A stretch of DNA of 64,000 nucleotides from Spirosoma montaniterrae (GCF_001988955.1 NZ_CP014263.1:806001-870000), one strand, 5' to 3'; counted from the first letter of the stretch, positions 1-8,121 are shown. Numbers and translations are program-made. Notes: generated by a model not told the origin, from the letters alone.

Positions 1-2
1 GC

Positions 3-140
3 AAATTAGGCGTATCGGGCAAAACTGCTTTTCGGCAGGCTCTGAGCCAGCTCGAAACCGAGGGCTTTGCCAGTCTGCTGCGTACTAAACTGACGGGTAT
101 GTATCGGGCCAAAGAGGTTGCTACGGCTGCGCCGGAATAG
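3..140 (+). CDS. C-terminal tail of an unidentified protein (cut by window edge)
   Basis: An open frame enters from the left edge and stops at 138-140, giving about 45 residues containing KLGVSGKTAFRQALSQLETE. The basic, amphipathic character is compatible with the end of a helix-turn-helix or other nucleic-acid binding domain, but I cannot name the family from so short a piece. The last 20 bases overlap the 3' end of the convergent lipoprotein gene on the other strand. It is called only because the frame is clean and its residue composition is protein-like. Confidence 0.45.
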   Translation, partial: KLGVSGKTAFRQALSQLETEGFASLLRTKLTGMYRAKEVATAAPE

Positions 141-600
141 CCCGAATCCGATAGTAAACTAACTCGGTGGGAGTATGCCTGCTGACCGACACGAACAAAC
201 TGTCGGCAGTACGGGTAGCTTCTCCGCTCAACGCAACCGACGGGCTGGCTTTTTCAGGCAGCGTAAGCGTTAGTTTGCCCGAAACTCGATAGCCGAGCAA
301 GGGTCCCGGTAGGATGGTCTGTTGCTGCCAGAGCCGAACAGTGAGCGAATCGGTGCCGGGGCGGGTGGTAATCAACACCGACGCCCCGGCGTAGTGCTGT
401 TGGGAGGTTACCCCGGCTGTTGTGCGGCTTACAGTCAGATGCCCATAGTAGGCACCCGGAAACGGCAGCGATGACACGGCGGTAGGGGGTGGGTTTTGGC
501 AGGCTATGAACGCCCCCAGTAGTGGTGTCAGTATGGAGAAGCAGGTTGTAAGTCGAATTTTGTTTAAGCGATACTTAATTTGCGTAAATGCGTTATGCAT
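121..600 (-). CDS. Hypothetical lipoprotein
   Basis: A 159-residue protein with a basic N-terminus, a hydrophobic stretch and a lipobox-like FIAC ending at Cys34, so probably an SPII-processed lipoprotein. The mature part is rich in Thr, Ser and beta-forming residues with no motif I recognise. The n-region before the hydrophobic core is long (about 20 residues), and no later ATG gives a better signal peptide. It is convergent with the partial gene at the left edge and overlaps it by 20 bp. Function unknown; exported to the periplasm or outer membrane by inference. Confidence 0.7.
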   Translation of the reverse strand: MHNAFTQIKYRLNKIRLTTCFSILTPLLGAFIACQNPPPTAVSSLPFPGAYYGHLTVSRTTAGVTSQQHYAGASVLITTRPGTDSLTVRLWQQQTILPGPLLGYRVSGKLTLTLPEKASPSVALSGEATRTADSLFVSVSRHTPTELVYYRIRAIPAQP

Positions 601-682
601 AGCATTGGGGGGATGGGTAGTTGGCTCAGATGGTCTAAATCTGCTGCAAGAATACCCACCATACCCGCTCAGATGGCGGTTA

Positions 683-727
683 TACCCCCAAAATTACCCC
701 AAAATACCCCCAAAAGTGCCCCAAAGG
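683..727. repeat. Four direct repeats of a TACCCC(C)AAAA unit
   Basis: Four head-to-tail copies of a T[A/G]CCCC(C)AAA unit begin at 683, 695, 705 and 717, spaced 12, 10 and 12 bases, close to one helical turn each. They end 28 bases before the TACCTTTG element of the lipoprotein gene that follows. Phased direct repeats just upstream of a promoter suggest a regulator-binding array, though that is inference; simple sequence drift is the alternative. Confidence 0.5.
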
Positions 728-754
728 ATGATACGCGGTATCTGATGTGTACTT

Positions 755-762
755 TACCTTTG
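755..762 (+). promoter_or_regulatory. Bacteroidota -7 element TACCTTTG
   Basis: TACCTTTG is an exact match to the Bacteroidota housekeeping -7 consensus TAnnTTTG. It lies 31 bases before the chosen start at 794. The homologous position is conserved upstream of the third lipoprotein copy (3179-3186) and in degenerate form upstream of the second (1909-1916). I see no clear -33 TTG at the expected distance. Confidence 0.55.
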
Positions 763-793
763 TAGCGTTCCAATGTTCAACGCTTTACCGGCT

Positions 794-1657
794 ATGAAAT
801 CACTTATCACGACTCTACCCGCCTGGCTGTTGTTGCTGACGATAGGAGGAAGCTGCAAAAAAGAAGCCATTATAGAAGAGTCCGCCCCGAATCTGGCGAC
901 TTGCCGGGTGGTACGGGAAGAGCATAAGGGATTAGGCCCTGTTAGCCGAATTCCTAACCCTTCTTCAGAGACTGTGCTTGTTGGAACAGAGGTATATACT
1001 ATTTACAAGTATGACGAAACCAGGTATAAATATGATGAGCGGGGCCGATTGATTCGGTCGGAAGGGTATGGCCCTGATGGGAAAATGGAAAACTTTATGG
1101 AACGTGTATATTATTCTGACCGCGTTCAAGTACGGCAAAAGTCATTGAATAGTCTTAACACTACAGAGTTTACTATCCTTCTTAATTCTCAAGGTGATAT
1201 GTATGCACAAATACATCAAAATGACACTGTTTATTTTGAAAATATACGCTATATCAAAGAGGGATATGAAATAGTTGACACGAAGAACAACGGATTACTT
1301 AGTGTAAGGTCAAAACGAAAAAATGGCAATATAATCGAACAACAAGTTTACTCTGTTTTGAGTGGTACTTTTATTCATAAATACGAGTATGATACACTTC
1401 GACCAGCCATACCTCCTGTCAATTTTCTTCGCAAAGACATTAGTAGAAATTTAGTCACTAAATTTCTATTGAGTGTGGAAGGTGGCTCAGCCTTCCCAAC
1501 GGGTCCACTTCATCAGACAGATTATCTCTACGAATTTGACAAGTACGGTCGGGTACGTCGCCAAATTTTTAACCAAAAAAATATCGAATCGGGCTGGGGT
1601 CAGTATGTGCTGGGTAGCCGCATAGCCGTGTTCGACTATACGTATGAGTGTCCTTAA
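794..1657 (+). CDS. Lipoprotein with YD-like motifs, copy 1 of 3
   Basis: A 287-residue lipoprotein. I chose the ATG at 794 over 773 because it gives a compact signal peptide with lipobox GGSC and lipidated Cys21. The mature part begins with APNLATCR, shared with the two paralogs downstream, and carries YxYDxxGR motifs (YKYDERGRL near residue 85, YEFDKYGRVRR near 250) resembling YD/RHS-type or DUF4595-like beta repeats. It ends in a conserved DYTYECP. The core is clearly more AT-rich than flanking housekeeping genes. It is followed by a truncated esterase 5' end. Function unknown; probably anchored to the outer membrane. Confidence 0.8.
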   Translation: MKSLITTLPAWLLLLTIGGSCKKEAIIEESAPNLATCRVVREEHKGLGPVSRIPNPSSETVLVGTEVYTIYKYDETRYKYDERGRLIRSEGYGPDGKMENFMERVYYSDRVQVRQKSLNSLNTTEFTILLNSQGDMYAQIHQNDTVYFENIRYIKEGYEIVDTKNNGLLSVRSKRKNGNIIEQQVYSVLSGTFIHKYEYDTLRPAIPPVNFLRKDISRNLVTKFLLSVEGGSAFPTGPLHQTDYLYEFDKYGRVRRQIFNQKNIESGWGQYVLGSRIAVFDYTYECP

Positions 1658-1698
1658 TTTTTGTTTCGTTTTGTTCCACTAATTCCCCGTTCACATCT

Positions 1699-1842
1699 AT
1701 GCGATCATTTTTCCTGGGGTTAGCCTTTTGGCTGACCTATGCGGTAGCGTTTGCCCAAACGTTATCTGTTACATTCCCTAAAGACGGGGCTGTTTTCCGA
1801 TGCAACCGTATGATTGTTAGTCTATCAATCATACCGATATAA
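1699..1842 (+). pseudogene. Truncated esterase 5' end, fossil 1
   Basis: A 47-codon frame starting at 1699 encodes a signal peptide and first mature residues that match the intact esterase at 4130: QTLSVTFPKDGAVF is identical in both. Homology stops abruptly after GAVF and the frame ends 14 codons later in unrelated AT-rich sequence. The spacing from the upstream lipoprotein stop (41 bases) is the same as in the intact unit. I read this as the remnant of a duplication that included only the first ~35 codons. It could still be expressed as a tiny secreted peptide, but nothing shows that. Confidence 0.75.
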
Positions 1843-1908
1843 AGATATTGGTATATTTTAAAAAAAGAAAAATAGTAACTAAAGCTTGACGCGTTCTATG
1901 CCTTTATG

Positions 1909-1916
1909 CACCTTTG
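1909..1916 (+). promoter_or_regulatory. Degenerate -7 element CACCTTTG
   Basis: The block around CACCTTTGCATCAGTT is homologous to the block with TACCTTTGCATCAGTT upstream of copy 3, but the T of TAnnTTTG is C here. This copy may therefore have a weaker promoter. It lies 37 bases before the start at 1953. Confidence 0.4.
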
Positions 1917-1952
1917 CATCAGTTAAACACCCCGCTTAATCCACCTATCGCT

Positions 1953-2861
1953 ATGCCCCGCTTCCTGACCTTGTTGTCCGCCTTCCTACTCCTGCTGACT
2001 CTTGCTTTTAGCTGCAAAGAGCAGGTGCAACTGCCCGTTACCCCGCCCGACGAACCCGCGCCGAATCTGGCAACCTGCCGCATTGTGCGTACTGTATATA
2101 AAACTCCGTCTGTAGGTAGAACCGGCGACCTCCTCAAAGGTGAAGAAACGGTGAAACTGCCCGATGGCTCAACCACGAAGGTAAGTACAGTAGTGACGAC
2201 AACCTACCAGTATGATGAGCAGGGGCGTATTCGCGAAGTATATGAACAACGGCTAAAAGGGCAGTACTCCCGTTATGTCTATGAGTATAAAAACGGAGGA
2301 GTGTACACGTTTGAGAGAAGTGGGGAACCACAGCGTGACCCTTATCGTACCCAAACTGATAGTGTTCAAACCAATGAGCAGGGTCTCATTATTCGTCCGA
2401 GTGGTTTTGGATCGGCTTATTATGTCTACAATCAGGATGGACAACTTCTTAACCATTATCCTTCCTATCTGCCCTATACGCATCAGTATGTCGATGGTAA
2501 CCTAACGGAGAAATTGCTCTATGCCTCCTGGCAAAAGATAGACGGCCAATGGCGGGGTTTCGACCAGGAGTACCTGCGTTATCGCTACGATTTGAGCCGC
2601 CCCAACCTGCCAATCATTCACCAGTTCCGGGGCAAAGAGAGTCGTAACCTGCCTCTGGAAGAGACGTTGGAAATTCAAAATGGCTCCCAATATCCTACTG
2701 GGCTGGCCTACCGCAAGCGGTTTGCGTATAGCTACGACCGGTGGGGCCGCGTCACTCGGCGCATTGTTCAGGGCAAGGCCCTGGTCAACTGGTGGCTACT
2801 CGAAGATAGTCTCTACGGCATCAGCGTGACCGACTTCGAGTACGCGTGTTCGCCCAACTAA
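1953..2861 (+). CDS. Lipoprotein with YD-like motifs, copy 2 of 3
   Basis: A 302-residue paralog of the lipoproteins at 794 and 3222. The start is the ATG at 1953; an upstream TTG-initiated extension would run through the promoter region and lacks a signal-peptide character. The lipobox is AFSC with Cys21. The signal peptide and the following KEQVQLP segment are nearly identical at the DNA level to copy 3, while the mature core is strongly diverged. YQYDEQGRI (about residue 90) and YSYDRWGRVTRR near the end repeat the YD-like motif. Followed by a second, more decayed esterase 5' fragment. Function unknown. Confidence 0.8.
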   Translation: MPRFLTLLSAFLLLLTLAFSCKEQVQLPVTPPDEPAPNLATCRIVRTVYKTPSVGRTGDLLKGEETVKLPDGSTTKVSTVVTTTYQYDEQGRIREVYEQRLKGQYSRYVYEYKNGGVYTFERSGEPQRDPYRTQTDSVQTNEQGLIIRPSGFGSAYYVYNQDGQLLNHYPSYLPYTHQYVDGNLTEKLLYASWQKIDGQWRGFDQEYLRYRYDLSRPNLPIIHQFRGKESRNLPLEETLEIQNGSQYPTGLAYRKRFAYSYDRWGRVTRRIVQGKALVNWWLLEDSLYGISVTDFEYACSPN

Positions 2862-2956
2862 GCTTCTGACTTTCCCTCCCTGACCAGCACTCTTTCAGCA
2901 CAGGCTCTGCGGCCTGACAGGAAATGTATTGTTCAACCCTTTTAAGTACCTGTATT

Positions 2957-3142
2957 ATGGTAAAACGTTTAGTGTGGCGTTTGTCGCTCTGGGTATGTCT
3001 GCTGCTGTCGTTACCGGCAACCGTCCAAAATCTCAGTGTCAGTTTGCCCATCAATGGGGCCGTGTTTCAGCAAAACGCCCAGAAGCACTTATTTATATTT
3101 CACATGAACATATTTGTATATATATGTATCAAAAAAAAGTAA
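2957..3142 (+). pseudogene. Truncated esterase 5' end, fossil 2
   Basis: A 61-codon frame starting at 2957 with a signal peptide and the stretch LSVSLPINGAVFQQ, aligning to LSVTFPKDGAVFQR of the intact esterase at 4130. Homology ends at about codon 35, the same point as in fossil 1, after which the sequence becomes AT-rich and encodes a low-complexity tail. This copy is more divergent than fossil 1, so the duplications are probably of different age. It carries its own ATG and signal sequence and may be translated. Confidence 0.7.
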
Positions 3143-3178
3143 TAGTTACTAATGCTTGCTATGTATTCAACCCTTACA

Positions 3179-3186
3179 TACCTTTG
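3179..3186 (+). promoter_or_regulatory. Bacteroidota -7 element TACCTTTG
   Basis: An exact TAnnTTTG match 35 bases before the start at 3222, in a block (AATAGTTACTAATGCTTG then TACCTTTGCATCAGTT) that is conserved with the region before copy 2. It probably drives copy 3 and the full-length esterase as one transcript, because only 41 bases separate those genes. Confidence 0.55.
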
Positions 3187-3221
3187 CATCAGTTCAACCT
3201 ATCTCGCTTATTCAACCAACT

Positions 3222-4088
3222 ATGATGAACCGAATCACTGCCCACCCCCTTGCCTTCCTACTCCTGCTGACTCTTGCCCTTAGCTGCAAAGAGCAGGTGC
3301 AATTGCCTATAGAACCCGCCCCTAATTTGGCAACCTGCCGCATTGCTAAGGAAGTGTACTGGAATGGCTGGCGACCTGGAGCCAACGCTAAAAAAGAAAT
3401 AGTAAAGGCGGCTGGAAAATCGTATGAAGTGATGTTGGCGCGGGAGACTACTTATAGCTACGATGAACAAGGCAGAATTGTAAAAGAGGATCATAAGATG
3501 GCTCCTTTTGAAGCACGAAGTACTTCAGTTACTAATCATACCATCTCTTATACATATACGCCCCAGGCGGTCTACGTACTCTATTCCTATCAAACCAAGA
3601 CCTACGGTGATACCATCCCGTTGAATGAGCAAGGCTGGCGAAGCCGTGAGTACGAGCGATTATTTTCATATGACGCCCAGGGTTATGAAATCAACAGTGT
3701 TGATAAGACAGGGCGGGTGCTGACACAGAATTTTTATGATGCTAGTATGAATTTAACTGTAGTGAAAGATTCGTATTCATGGAGAGGGGCTACTTATACT
3801 TACACTTATGCCTATGATCTGACAAGGCCAAATATTCCAAACAAGTACTTTTTTTATGGGCGTATATCTCCCAATTTACCTGTGTACTTTGAATTTGCCA
3901 ATGATTCAAACCTTGAATTTCCTTTAGGCGAGTTAGTGGAATTAAAAAGTTTCTACTCCTTTGATCAATACAATCGAGTTAGCCGCCAAATCGCGGTAGA
4001 AACTCATAAATACCCTGACCCCTACTACGGCCAATACATGCATAGCGGAGGTATTGGCGTCACTGATTATACTTATGAGTGTCCTTAA
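3222..4088 (+). CDS. Lipoprotein with YD-like motifs, copy 3 of 3
   Basis: A 288-residue lipoprotein starting at the ATG at 3222 (a second ATG follows at once). Its lipobox is ALSC with Cys22. It shares the signal peptide, the EPAPNLATCR start of the mature chain, YSYDEQGRI near residue 84 and a C-terminal DYTYECP with its paralogs. It is 41 bases upstream of the intact esterase, so the pair is probably co-transcribed and the lipoprotein may work with the secreted esterase at the cell surface. That partnership is inferred only from the fact that the pairing is preserved through the duplications. Confidence 0.8.
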   Translation: MMNRITAHPLAFLLLLTLALSCKEQVQLPIEPAPNLATCRIAKEVYWNGWRPGANAKKEIVKAAGKSYEVMLARETTYSYDEQGRIVKEDHKMAPFEARSTSVTNHTISYTYTPQAVYVLYSYQTKTYGDTIPLNEQGWRSREYERLFSYDAQGYEINSVDKTGRVLTQNFYDASMNLTVVKDSYSWRGATYTYTYAYDLTRPNIPNKYFFYGRISPNLPVYFEFANDSNLEFPLGELVELKSFYSFDQYNRVSRQIAVETHKYPDPYYGQYMHSGGIGVTDYTYECP

Positions 4089-4129
4089 TTTGAATTCCTT
4101 TTTGTTTCACTAATCCACCGTTCACATTT

Positions 4130-7100
4130 ATGCGTTTACTTCTACCGGGGTTAGCCCTTTGGCTAACCCATGCGGCAGCGTTTGCCCAAACTTTATCCGT
4201 AACTTTCCCCAAAGATGGGGCTGTCTTTCAGCGCGAGGGTTCTTCAGGCACGATTCACATTTTGGGGAGCTATAACTCCCGACTTTACGCCACTGGGCGC
4301 ATGACCATCAGGGCTACTTTACGCCGGTTAGACGTCCGTACCGGGCAGGTTATTCAGTCCGAAGCTCCGCAGGTTATCACCCTTAACCGCGACAATAGCG
4401 TTTTTGCACAAAACACCTTTTTTTCGGGCAGTATTCATACTCCGCAGGGCTGGTACGAGATTAAAACACAGGCATATCTTCAACCTGGCGATACGCCCGT
4501 CGGGTCGCCAAACACCAGGAAAGTGGGTATTGGCGAGGTATTCTTAATTGCCGGCCAGTCGAATGCTCAAGGGCTATCGAGAGCCGATAATACAAATGAT
4601 ATCGTGGCGACTGGGTTTGGGGCGTACCCTAACAACAATGCCAATCCGTCGTGGGACGGGGTACGGGTACAACCCCAGGCTATATCGGCTGCAATTGTAG
4701 GAGCTAACGTAAGTGAAATTCAACAGCGCGTCAATCAGGAGGTACTCAACAAGCCCTGGCCCGAGCTTGCCAATTTAGCGTCAGTAGGGCAAAACAGCGG
4801 AAGTCTCCAAATTGCCCCGTTGGGAAAGTCGCTTTGGTATTGGGCCGCTGTTGGTGAGCGGATTGCCAACCAGTACAACGTACCAGTAGCTTTCTTTAAT
4901 GCGGCCTGGGGTGGTACAACTATTACCCAATATAGCCTGACAGCAGCTAATCAAACAGCTACTCCGTTGGGCGATCCTCTGCCCGGGAGCGGAGGAAATG
5001 CCCGTTTCAATGCGGGCCAGCCTTACTCTTATATTCGCAATACAATACGTTATTTCGCGTCAGCCTATGGAGTAAGGGCTATCCTCTGGATGCAGGGTGA
5101 AACTGATAATCAAGCGTGGTACTCCGGCGGTAGGTGGCACGTTGAACCCGCTGCGAACAACGAACGGCGGGCGGTTTGGGACGGCAACGACTACACCAAC
5201 AAACTGCGGACGGTTATCAACAAAACGCGTAGCGACCTGGGCGGTCATGTGGCGTGGGTAGTTGCTCGAACCTCCTGGTTTGACGACCGTAAAGAACCAA
5301 TTATCACGCAAGCTCAAGTAAACGTCATTGACCCTGGCAACCGCATCTATCCCGGCCCTGAAACCGATAATATTCCGCACCGGGTAGACCGAACCCACTT
5401 CAACAATCAGGGCCTGATCGATGCTTCCAACGCCTGGTGGGTTGCCATCAAAGATATTGTTGGCACAGCTCCCCCGATGACCCCTGACAATTTAGGCACT
5501 CAGCCCCGGCCCATTGAAATCAGTGCTGATGGCAATACGCTGCTGGCCCCGCAGGGAAGCCGCTATACGTGGGTCGATGAGTATGGCGACGTGACCAACT
5601 CTAACGCGGTCATGAGCAATCAGCGCGGGGTGTCCGCCAATGGAGGTGGTGGCCTTTGCCGGGCTATCGTGCAAAACACGCAGGGTAACGTTATCTTCAC
5701 GCAGGCCGTTAGTATGCCCTACACTCTAATCGATGACACGGGCGGAGGCAACACCAATACCTGCGATGTCGGCCAGCCCCGGCGCGTTGGCTCCTGGAAT
5801 GGCATGGAGGTGCAGATCCGCCAATTCAACGACCGGCGCGTGCTGGTGCTGGTTCAGCCCGGCTCCTCAACCGATAAACATTACCCTCGGGGCGATAACT
5901 TCTGGGATAGCTTCAGCAAAGACGGTGGGGCCGATCAGTACCGGGGCTGTCTCAACGGGGGCAACACGGGCTGGGGCGGCATGGAAGGTCCCGCCGGGCT
6001 GGCTACACCTGCTGGCTACCGAGCCAGTCAGGAAGCCGACGGTGCCAAATTCTTTGAACGCTCCACCGGGGAGGGAGACAACTGCAACTTTACCATATCG
6101 GCCAACACCGCCAATGCGGGCTGCGGGCAGGGCGTTACCCTCCAGGCCACCTGCCAGGGCAACAACTGCGACAACATCAGCTACGGCTGGAGCGGCAACG
6201 GCATCGGCCAGGGTGGGCAAACCATCAGCGTCAATGCGCCCGCCAGCAATGGAACGTATACCTACACCGTTACGGCCAGTCGGGGTGGGTGCGGCAGCAA
6301 AACGACCACCGCTACGGTCAACGTCAGCGGCTGTGGTGGCGGCAGCACGGGCAATGGCGGACTGTCGGCAGGCAACTGCTACGTGATCCGGTCACAGAAG
6401 ACCAACCAGCTTATGCAGGGTATGGGCGATGGGTCGGTGCAGCAGCAGAATGCCAACGGGCAGCTTAATCAGGTCTGGAAAGCCGAGGACGTGGGCAGTA
6501 GCCGCTACCGCTTCACGCTTCAGGACGGCACGGGGCGGGTCATTCAGACACCCAACGGCAACTACGGCGTTGGCCTGACGCTGACGCCCTACACGGGCAA
6601 CGCGTTTCAGCAGTGGAGTGTGCAGCAAAACGGCAACACGGGCAACTACCGGGTTGTGACGCCCACCAACAGCACCTGGGATTTGCGGGCGGGGGGCAAC
6701 GAGCCGGTGTTGCAACTGTGGGGTAACACGGGGGAGAGCTTCATGGACTTCCGCTCGTTCCGTTTCGAGTCGGCGGGCTGTAATGGGGGCAGCACCCCCA
6801 GTGAGCCGCCGACCAATCCGGGGGGCAGCAACCCGGCTGGTGGCACTTACGAAGGCTTCTTCGACGGTATCGACTGCGGGGGAGCCGGGGGCTGGGTCTG
6901 GAACTCGTCGTATCCGAATCAGGCCATTGTGGTCGAGATTGTTGAAGGCGGCACGGTAGTGGGCACGGTAACGGCTTCTACGTATCGGGGTGATTTGCAG
7001 GGTGCAGGCAAAGGCAACGGTCAGCATGGCTTCCGGTGGGCGTTGCCGGCGAGTTTGAAGAACGGGCAGTCGCGGACGTTGGGGATTCGGGTGCAGGGTC

Positions 7101-7444
7101 ATGGGTATATATTGAACAACTCACCCCGCACGGTTGCGTGTTCGGGTGGGGGCCGGTTGGCGGCAGCGTCAGCCACTGGCGAAACCGATGGTGGCTTGAT
7201 TGTGTGGCCCAATCCGGGCAAAGGGTTGGTGACGGCCCGTTTCACGTTGGCAGCAGGCGAGCAGGCCCGGTTGTCGGTGGTCGATATGCTGGGGTTGGAG
7301 GTGGTTGGTCGTGCCGTGGTGGGTACGGGCGGAGTCCAGAGTGAGGAGCTGGAGTTGGGCCGGTTGTCGGCGGGGCCGTATGTGGTGCGGCTGCGGGGGC
7401 CACAAAGCGGCCCCCGCTCGACCAAATTATTGCTGGAACGTTAA
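4130..7444 (+). CDS. Multidomain SASA-type carbohydrate esterase, T9SS cargo
   Basis: A 1104-residue secreted protein with a signal peptide ending near AFAQ. Residues ~135-440 form an SGNH/SASA esterase: GQSN with nucleophile Ser144, WMQGETDN at 320-327 and the D420-x-x-H423 pair (DRTHF). It follows an N-terminal beta domain. Residues 545-645 are a ~100-residue domain with DKHYPRGDNFWD, also found twice in the protein at 38478. Then come an Ig/PKD-like segment (~652-736), a ricin-type beta-trefoil (~748-883), a GWVWNSSYPNQ-type domain (~904-1005) and a T9SS sorting domain (~1021-1104, starting WPNPGKG). The likely job is deacetylation of sialic acid or acetylated plant/microbial glycans outside the cell; the exact substrate cannot be read from sequence. 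Confidence 0.85.
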   Translation: MRLLLPGLALWLTHAAAFAQTLSVTFPKDGAVFQREGSSGTIHILGSYNSRLYATGRMTIRATLRRLDVRTGQVIQSEAPQVITLNRDNSVFAQNTFFSGSIHTPQGWYEIKTQAYLQPGDTPVGSPNTRKVGIGEVFLIAGQSNAQGLSRADNTNDIVATGFGAYPNNNANPSWDGVRVQPQAISAAIVGANVSEIQQRVNQEVLNKPWPELANLASVGQNSGSLQIAPLGKSLWYWAAVGERIANQYNVPVAFFNAAWGGTTITQYSLTAANQTATPLGDPLPGSGGNARFNAGQPYSYIRNTIRYFASAYGVRAILWMQGETDNQAWYSGGRWHVEPAANNERRAVWDGNDYTNKLRTVINKTRSDLGGHVAWVVARTSWFDDRKEPIITQAQVNVIDPGNRIYPGPETDNIPHRVDRTHFNNQGLIDASNAWWVAIKDIVGTAPPMTPDNLGTQPRPIEISADGNTLLAPQGSRYTWVDEYGDVTNSNAVMSNQRGVSANGGGGLCRAIVQNTQGNVIFTQAVSMPYTLIDDTGGGNTNTCDVGQPRRVGSWNGMEVQIRQFNDRRVLVLVQPGSSTDKHYPRGDNFWDSFSKDGGADQYRGCLNGGNTGWGGMEGPAGLATPAGYRASQEADGAKFFERSTGEGDNCNFTISANTANAGCGQGVTLQATCQGNNCDNISYGWSGNGIGQGGQTISVNAPASNGTYTYTVTASRGGCGSKTTTATVNVSGCGGGSTGNGGLSAGNCYVIRSQKTNQLMQGMGDGSVQQQNANGQLNQVWKAEDVGSSRYRFTLQDGTGRVIQTPNGNYGVGLTLTPYTGNAFQQWSVQQNGNTGNYRVVTPTNSTWDLRAGGNEPVLQLWGNTGESFMDFRSFRFESAGCNGGSTPSEPPTNPGGSNPAGGTYEGFFDGIDCGGAGGWVWNSSYPNQAIVVEIVEGGTVVGTVTASTYRGDLQGAGKGNGQHGFRWALPASLKNGQSRTLGIRVQGHGYILNNSPRTVACSGGGRLAAASATGETDGGLIVWPNPGKGLVTARFTLAAGEQARLSVVDMLGLEVVGRAVVGTGGVQSEELELGRLSAGPYVVRLRGPQSGPRSTKLLLER

Positions 7445-7459
7445 CCTAACCCATTTACG

Positions 7460-7511
7460 GCAGTTGCCCCCTCCAGTTCGTAATCGGATACGAATCGGAG
7501 GGGGCAACTGC
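7460..7511. terminator. Inverted repeat between convergent genes, likely bidirectional terminator
   Basis: A perfect 15-bp stem (7460-7474 with 7497-7511, containing CCCCCTCC/GGAGGGGG) encloses a loop with its own short stem (ATTCGTA-type). It sits between the esterase stop and the convergent gene at 7535. The T-run on the right is weak (CTTGTATT), so termination efficiency is uncertain. Confidence 0.6.
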
Positions 7512-7534
7512 TTGTATTATTGTGTAGTGTGGCC

Positions 7535-7951
7535 TTAGTTAGTACGAGCCACGGCTTCGGTCTGGATCAGGCGTTCGGGCGTGACGGGCTGTTTGGTTGC
7601 CAGCGTAACAACTTGTTGCGTGGTGTCGACGCCGTTCGAGATTTCGACGGTGTAGGTGCCATCGGGCAGTTCGTTCAGGTCCAGGCGGGTACGGAACTGT
7701 TGCTTACTCTTACCGACACGATAGCTGTACAGCACTTCGCCTTTGGTGTTTTTCAACAGAACCAGCACTGTGCCGCTCTGGTCTTTGTCTAAAGCGATGT
7801 TCAGCTTGCCGCTTTTGTTGGAGTAGATACCGGTTTGGTACGCAGCGGCTGTTTTGGTTTGGCCACCGGGGTTGCCATCGGCGAAGGTAGCGGCAGTGGT
7901 AACGATGCTCAGTGAGAGAGCGAAAGCGAGAGTTTTGATGAGCGTTTTCAT
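7535..7951 (-). CDS. Small periplasmic DUF3244-like protein
   Basis: A 138-residue exported protein. The start at 7951 is chosen because it gives a clean signal peptide (basic MKTLIKT, hydrophobic core, cleavage near TFA); the longer open frame extends through the promoter. The mature part is a single beta-sandwich-like domain with GTVLVLLKNTKGEVLY and DGTYTVEISN, resembling the DUF3244 or T9SS C-terminal-like fold of Bacteroidota proteins that mostly lack known function. It is monocistronic with its own promoter. Confidence 0.75.
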   Translation of the reverse strand: MKTLIKTLAFALSLSIVTTAATFADGNPGGQTKTAAAYQTGIYSNKSGKLNIALDKDQSGTVLVLLKNTKGEVLYSYRVGKSKQQFRTRLDLNELPDGTYTVEISNGVDTTQQVVTLATKQPVTPERLIQTEAVARTN

Positions 7952-8019
7952 GACTATTTGTTGTTTTTTTGGTTGTTGTTTTCTGTTCAAGCAAGTCGGA
8001 TTATTTCCGATTGGTGAAA

Positions 8020-8027
8020 CAAAGATA
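8020..8027 (-). promoter_or_regulatory. -7 element TATCTTTG
   Basis: On the minus strand TATCTTTG matches TAnnTTTG and lies 68 bases upstream of the start at 7951, leaving a moderately long 5' leader. A convincing -33 TTG was not found at the usual distance. Confidence 0.45.
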
Positions 8028-8121
8028 TAGGCGATAGTTGGTACTATGTAATGCAAACTACTGGAACGGCAAAACTTCGGGATGAGTGGTTGGAGGGAAG
8101 ATGGAAGTGGTACAGTTTGGT

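Noticed and set aside
506..765. Two short plus-strand frames before the first lipoprotein
   Set aside because: They run through the TACCCCAAAA repeats and promoter, and have no protein-like character.
2929..3225. 98-codon plus-strand frame over esterase fossil 2
   Set aside because: In the wrong frame relative to the esterase homology; the frame starting at 2957 carries the signal peptide and LSVSLPINGAVF.
6392..7102. 236-codon minus-strand frame inside the esterase
   Set aside because: Arg/Pro-rich shadow of the ricin-type and following domains, which are clearly coded on the plus strand.
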